Assembly (NCBI RefSeq): GCF_042453785.1
Contig: NC_091668.1
Span: 2,186,501-2,250,500, forward strand
Direction of reading: 5' to 3'
From: Malus domestica
Lineage: Eukaryota > Streptophyta > Magnoliopsida > Rosales > Rosaceae
Length of the DNA: 64,000 bases
Part shown: piece after piece, positions 58,664-64,000 of the stretch
Position numbering within the stretch: the first letter of the stretch is position 1
How the letters are laid out: the number at the start of each line of letters is the position of its first letter
Position numbers and translations under genes: made by a program
The notes under the pieces: model-generated
What the model saw: the letters and a program-made list of their open reading frames with translations, nothing else
What the model was told of the DNA's origin: nothing
The model's database searches: none

Positions 58664-59565
58664 GGGAAATTTTTAGAAAACTAACCAAATTTTGTATTCA
58701 AAATAGAATTCTAGCCACATTTTTAAATATGAAAATATTAATACACCCTTTAAATAAAGTTTTCTCAAAAAAAAAAAAATGTCAGCCATAGAAATTAAAC
58801 AAAGCAAGATTCAATTAAGATAAGGAGATTCGAAGTAGAATTTAATAAGTTCAAAGCCACCCGTGCTCCTTGAAGTTCCTTAAACAACCCAAAATCCCAA
58901 TTCAATCATAGAAGAAAACAAAATCCAAAGTTTAACCTTAGGAGAAAATGAGAGAAAAAGAGAAGGGATCATCGCATTTTGGGCTTTTCACCAATGATTT
59001 GGTTCTGGAGCTGATCTTAGAAGTGGAGGTCCCAATTGAGGGGTTGAGATGTCGAGGAAGGGCATCGGACACTAAAGTGAGCGAAAGCCTCGTTGTAAGC
59101 TTGGTGGTGCAAGTGCTCAAACTTAAGGATTACATCATCGTAGTTGAAAATCAGAAATTGGAGAGCATAAGAGGAAGCTGACCGAGATTGAGAGTGAGAG
59201 TCGTCTTCATGTGGAGGAGGTCGAAAATTTTTTGGGGGTTCGGAACTAAACGAAGGTTGTGTGTGAGAGTATAAAAGAGGAATAGGAGGAGGAAGGGAGA
59301 GGGATCATGCTGCACGTCATGGCTGGCTGTGCTTGGGTTGGGTTTATGTGGTTTTGGATTATCGTCTAAAAATGACAGAGATGGCGGTAAAAGACAGCCA
59401 AGCCTTTTGCTTTATGGTTTTTTTTTTTTTTTTTTTTTAGAAAACTTTATTTTAAAGGTATATTAGTATTTTCATATCAACTTTTGGTTATAATTATTAA
59501 AAATTTAAAATGATGGTTAGAATTCTATTTGGGATCCAAAATTTGGTTATTTTTCCAAATTTCCC
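58664..59565. mobile_element. Mutator-like non-autonomous element, 902 bp, with long TIRs and 9-bp target duplication
   Basis: Terminal inverted repeats of about 105-120 bp begin GGGAAATTT and include AACTAACCAAATTTTGTAT, ATAGAATTCTAGCCACATTT and AATAAAGTTTTCT on the left, with matching reverse complements on the right (59437-59565). Flanking 9-bp repeats are AACGGTAAT (58655-58663) and AACGATAAT (59566-59574), one mismatch. The interior of about 650 bp is less AT-rich and contains a 77-codon ORF (58948-59181) starting MREKEKGSSHFGLFTNDLVL, which I do not recognise. No transposase seen. The interior could be captured host DNA (Pack-MULE-like). Confidence 0.75.
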
Positions 59566-59570
59566 AACGA

Positions 59571-60047
59571 TAATTGTAGTAATGTTTTCTCAACTTCAAT
59601 TAAATTGGAGCAATGATTCCTTAACTAAAAATCAATTACCATTGGTCCCTCAACTCATCAAAATGTGTAGCTATAGTCATTTTCGTCAGAATTTTGTCAA
59701 AATAAATTATGTTGGAATGACCATTGTTACTATTGGGTCTCTCAACTCATCAAAATATGTAGTCACGGTCATTTTCATCAACGTCGTCAGAATTTTGTTA
59801 AAATGAGTTATGTTAGAAAGACTATTGCTTCAATTGGGTTAAAGTTGAGAGACCATTGCTCCAATTGGGTTAAAGTTAAGGAACTATTTCTCTAGTTGGA
59901 TTAAAGTTTAAGGATCAATGGTAATGAATTTTTAGTTAAATGACCATAGATGCACGTTTTGATGAGTTGATGGACTAATGATAATAGATGTTTAGTTAAG
60001 GGATCATTACTCCAATTGAGTAAGTTAAGAAATCAATGCTACAATTT
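59571..60047. mobile_element. Fold-back element copy 3 (AATGGTCCCTCAACT family)
   Basis: Starts TAATTGTAGTAATGTTTTCT and ends AAATCAATGCTACAATTTAC. Interior blocks ATTACCATTGGTCCCTCAAC, CAGAATTTTGTCAAAATAAA and GTTGAGAGACCATTGCTCCA recur in both orientations, as in copies 1 and 2. Directly abuts the Mutator-like element. Confidence 0.7.
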
Positions 60048-60803
60048 ACTTGTGTAATTATTACGTATTAAAAGTTATGGCAAATAATGTTTTACTGTAA
60101 TGGAGAAATGTAATATGCATTAACTTTGATATGGATTTAATTCTCAGAATTTTCTCTTTCTTAACAAGTAATAATTTTAAATTATAAGATTAATTTTGAT
60201 TCTAATAATTTTGACTTAAAATTTTAGTCGAGATTACTTAAAGTGTGAATTTAAGTCATTTTTTTTCTTTAACTTTTTTTAAGTTAAATATAAATGTTAT
60301 AGTAATTTAATTTAAAATATATATAAATTTTGATAAATAAAAATAATAATTAAATATGCTTTAATTTTGGACCGTAAATTTACCGTTATATTTATTTTAT
60401 TTATAAATTATATTTCAAAATAAAAAAGTTTGAATTTGGATGTTGGATCACCCAACGACCCAATCTTTACAACCATCGAATTACAAAATAGTTGTTGGGA
60501 TGGAATAAGGTGGAAGACAAAGTTGTCAGCGAGAGAGCATCACCCGCTACAACTTTGTTACGTGCGAGAAAGTGGGGCATGTCTAGAGCATGATAGCCTT
60601 CAATTTCTTCGTGCGTATTATGGGAGCCCACCACTAACATAGCTTACTTTTTTTATCTAAATCTATCCAAATTTTAGGTTTTATCACAAACTTAAATTTA
60701 ACCTAAAAGTTTAGCCCAATTGTGAATGAACTAAGAACAAGAGGCAATCACGTCTTTCATTTTACTTGAACACCATTCAGGATCAATGTTTCTTATGCAC
60801 ACA

Positions 60804-63800
60804 CTAGGTTCTTCTGTATACATGTCCGTTCGCCCGCTTCGATTTCCTTCCGTCTTCCAATGAAGCTAAGACGGATTCGATTTGGTCAACAGTAATCTCC
60901 CCGGTGCATCGCTTTGATGACATGGAAGGCTGCCTTAATACCGTCAATAACGAAGATCCAGCTGATGTGTTTGTCCCCATACCAGCTTCAGCTGATGCGT
61001 CCGCCTGCGCACCCGCTCCAGCTGATCTGTCTATCTGTGCACCAGCTTCAACCAATGTGTCTGTATTCGCAACAGCTTCAGTTGATACCGTGTCAGGTGA
61101 CGATTTCTGAGTACCAAACTTTGCCTTGGACTTGCTAAGCTTGGCTGCAGTAGTCTTTTTCGGTAGAATCTCCTTCTGTATCTGCATTTCAGTCCATAAC
61201 CAGTTGATACTTTCACTTTTCGATAAAAAAAAAGTGATGGTTTGGCGTAACAAGTTATTCCTACTATTTCCCATTTGACATTGATATCTTACGGATTCTT
61301 GATCAGCAGAAGAAAACCAAACTGCTAAACATACCTAGTGCAACTTTCAGAATAACCATACAATAAGATCTAGATGTGCTACCGTGTCTGAAGAATCCTC
61401 CAACATTGAGCTCCTACTATTGCTGTCACCTCGTACTAAGATGAAAGAACGAACTGTGCTCAGTCCATGCTTATTGGATGAGGGCAGAGAATGACTTGAC
61501 CCCCGACCTAAGAAGGATGACTGCAAAATTTACGAATAACAGAGTTGTGATCAAATGGCATGTCTTACAAAAACTTGGCTAAAACACCAGGGTTTATGTT
61601 TCTTTGTGCTGTTCCGAAATAGCAAGATAATATTCATGTTGCATCTACTTCTATATCAAGTTACCTTTGATGATATGCTCCTGTCTCCTCCTGCAAGCAG
61701 GATATTGGGGAAGGCTGCAAAATAAAACAGTATGACAGATGACGATCAAGTTAAAATCAAAATGAAATCAGCAGACTACAAGGAAAAAATTTACACAACG
61801 GTAATATATGATAAATAACAGATCTTACAAGGGGCTTTGGCCTTCTTAGTATCAGGCGCAATATTCAGTTTCTTTATATGACCAAAAACTTCTCTTGAAC
61901 TCTCATCCTCTGCTGGTGACAAGAAAGTAGCCTGCATTTCCTGTTTCAAATCAAAATGTTCTTGTAAGTTAAAAGAATATGTACAGAAAAAATGACATCA
62001 AATGCAGTTAAAGAACGTTAGCATGGATAAATGATTTAAACAATGAAAATACTCCACCGTCATAAGGTATAGTGGACCTAAATTTGAAGACACATTCAAT
62101 AAAACGATAAGAACTCACAGCTTTCTCAGACAGGCACTGTTTAGATAGTCTCTTTTCTGTCTCATCATCGTCAGATGACAAGTATACATCATCGTTATCA
62201 GTATACAGTAGAGGCATCATTTGCTTTATTTCTCGTAAGTTCATTCGCACAGCATTTGCTGGTGCTGAATCTTCTGCTGCATCGTCATCACCAAGCTCTT
62301 CATCTTCTGCATTTTCATCACCAAACTCTTCATCTTCCTGTCCCTCTGCATCTTTCTCTTCAACCAATGCTGTTTTTTTTCCTTTAGAACCAAACTTCAG
62401 CTTCTGCATAAGTTTTTCTGTTCCAGAGGCATCCTGTTGCTCGAGCCACTTTTGATGGAGTTCATTCCGCCTTTCATCATCAACTGGCCTTTCTTCATAT
62501 CCAGTTGCTATCATATCATTAAGCTCCGCAGTGTCTCCATCATCCTCATCTTCGTCAGTATCTTCGAACCGATGTAGGTCATGATCACTATCGTCTTCTT
62601 CCTCAGCTTCATCATCCACAAAAGCTTTTACAGGATCACCGATTGGAGATGAAGGCACGTCAGCCACTTCAGGAGAACAAGGAGCAATATTTTCTTTGTC
62701 ATTGTAGTCCTCCTCGTCAGAAGAACTACAAAGAGAGAAGTATCGTTGTCCATTTACCAGAATTTTTAAATCCAACTTAATTAATTTTAGGAAACATTTG
62801 AATGCAATAATGACACAAACTACTTGAGTGCTTCACCTTCACAAGATATGAATACAAACAAATAACACTTACACATCATCAGGAGGAGCAGAGTCAAGTT
62901 TTAAGTTCATGGCAGGTATGGACGGTGCAAAAACCTCTTCCAGTGGACTTTTAGGATCATCATTTGGCAGATCATCCTTGGAGTCGGTAGTCTGGGAATC
63001 AGAAAACAGGTCCTGCAACAATGCACAAGGTGAAACAGTTATGCTCAAATACAAAATCCTCTAGAATAATGATAAATCTGGTTGAAATGTAAAAAGAACC
63101 TGAGTATCATCAATAGGTGCTCGAAATGTTTGTTTGGGTTCCTCGTCAACATCCTGCAGTTCAACATATACATCCATTAACTGAATCTCAAGTCTGTCTC
63201 AACTTAATGCAAAAGACTATCAGGAGGGTTTCACAGAAAGAATATTTTAAGACTACTCAGGTGTAACATAAGAAGGATTGAAATGATAACCATATTGTTC
63301 TTGGATTACCAATTAAAAAGCCCTCTTTTTCCACATTGAAAACTGTAGTACTAGCTCTTTCCAAATCACAAAATTTTGTTTGCGTTAGTATTATAAAAAG
63401 TAGCTCATTACTCAAATCCATGGATGCATATATCCCTATCCCATTATTTGTTGTTAAGAAGAAACACTCGGTCAATGCACTTTTACATCTACAACAACAA
63501 CAACAATAAAGCCTTTTCCCACTAAGTGGAATGCACTTTTATATCTATTAAAACAAAATTGATCAAGAAACTCGAATTCGATTTACCATCCCGGAAGGAG
63601 CATTTTCACCGTTTGAATGCTCCTCCTTATCATTAGACCCATCTTTGCACACCTCATTTGCACTATACCCCTTTTCAGTCTGAGATGCAATTGGCTCCTC
63701 AGTTGCCGCTTTCAGTACCTTATAATCTCCTGTACTACTACATCTGCAACACTCAAAAGACCAACAGCGAACTATTAATTATTTAAATAAACACTAAGAC

Positions 63801-64000
63801 CCTACGAACATATCTACAGTTAAAAATAGAATACCAACTTTTGTGAAACCTCCAGTTTCCTTTTCCGAATCTTCTCCAGAACTGAAGATATCGGCTTCTG
63901 AACAAGCGGTATGGGTTTAAATGCTGCATCTCTGGTTTCTAACACGGGGAAGATGATATCGAATAAGACACAAGTAAGACTATACATGGCAAATTAACTA
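60804..64000 (-). CDS. Mrc1/Claspin-like replication-checkpoint protein, 5' part outside window
   Basis: Exons traced: 63839 to about 63940, 63587-63743, 63100-63153, 62873-63012, 62119-62725, 61829-61940, 61665-61714, 61383-61520 and 60804-61181 (stop). Phases agree from 63743 to the stop; the donor at 63838 (AA/GTTGGT) is weak but is the one that keeps frame. Key segments: PISSVLEKIRKRKLEVSQK, an acidic stretch (DSDHDLHRFEDTDEDEDDGD), then TAELNDMIATGYEERPVDDE, RRNELHQKWLEQQDASGTEK and DDVYLSSDDDETEKRL. The acidic block plus the ELND...RR.ELHQKWLEQQD region is what I associate with the plant MRC1-like domain. Claspin/Mrc1 travels with replication forks and passes ATR/Mec1 checkpoint signals; plant function is inferred. 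The tail carries degenerate Ala/Gly/Asp repeats (EAGAQIDRSAGAGAQADASA). The N-terminus is cut by the window edge. Confidence 0.68.
63488..63531 (+). repeat. Short dispersed retroposon 3'-end fragment
   Basis: ACAACAACAACAATAAAGCC followed by TTTTCCCACTAAGTGGAAT resembles the conserved 3' tail found on many plant LINE/SINE retroposons (GCCTTTTCCCACTAAGTGG). Only about 45 bp remain. It is intronic in the Mrc1/Claspin-like gene. Confidence 0.5.

Larger units (their letters stand above)
58345..60803. other. Intergenic region upstream of NERD1-like gene
   Basis: Only about 310 bp of the NERD1-like upstream region precede a Mutator-like element (58664-59565), which is followed directly by a fold-back element (59571-60047). 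The remaining DNA to 60803 is AT-rich with no recognised gene. Confidence 0.55.

Noticed and set aside
60430-60642. 70-codon ORF (MNLDVGSPNDPIFTTIELQN)
   Set aside because: Repeat-like intergenic sequence; no recognised domain or splice context.

Overview
This is a nuclear DNA window from a flowering plant, most likely a woody Rosaceae of the apple/pear group. The genes have plant-type introns (GT..AG, AT-rich), every recognisable protein is plant-type (JAC1, RRA, IDD, CYP721A, NERD1), and the intergenic DNA carries a short MITE family (arms like CTTTAACGAAAAA and AGTCAAT) that I associate with the Rosaceae. The lineage call is an inference from repeats and general similarity, not from a search.

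Layout. 1-1780: 3'-truncated DeSI-type PPPDE protease gene (-). 5432-8765: JAC1-like auxilin/J-domain protein (-), nine exons. 9696-12110: RRA-type GT77 arabinosyltransferase (-). 13311-16600: PP2C phosphatase of the PP2C55 type (-), with an apparent one-base frameshift. 18614-33276: tandem array of four CYP721A-like cytochrome P450 genes, all on the minus strand, each with four coding exons; exons 2, 3 and 4 have identical lengths in all four and exon 1 differs by one codon. 35113-38583: INDETERMINATE-DOMAIN (IDD) C2H2 zinc-finger factor (-). 38584-46210: gene-poor, repeat-rich. 46211-51276: 16-exon GH123-like (DUF4091) protein (-), divergent from COP9 signalosome subunit 4 (CSN4, +) at 51655-55147. 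56422-58344: single-exon NERD1-like membrane protein (-). 60804-64000: 3' part of an Mrc1/Claspin-like gene (-), cut by the window edge.

The genes are mostly unrelated housekeeping, trafficking and signalling genes; the only functional cluster is the P450 array. Shared insertions allow its history to be read. Genes 2-4 are recent relatives. A hAT-like element with the same target site lies 5' of genes 2 and 3. A poly(T) tract between 17-bp direct repeats at the start codon, and an AAAGT-type MITE, are shared only by genes 3 and 4.

Intergenic DNA is dominated by small non-autonomous DNA elements: eleven copies of the Rosaceae-type MITE, two Mutator-like elements with convincing 9-bp target duplications, three hAT-like elements, several fold-back elements and several tRNA-derived SINEs. 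I found no CRISPR, rRNA or tRNA gene, no convincing intact retroelement, and no clear new multi-gene system. The most unusual items are the P450 array with its heme-loop and leader changes, a two-exon coding-like segment I do not recognise (40583-41026), and the repeat structures listed in the findings. Exon borders were placed by hand from reading frame and splice signals and were checked by length modulo 3 where stated.
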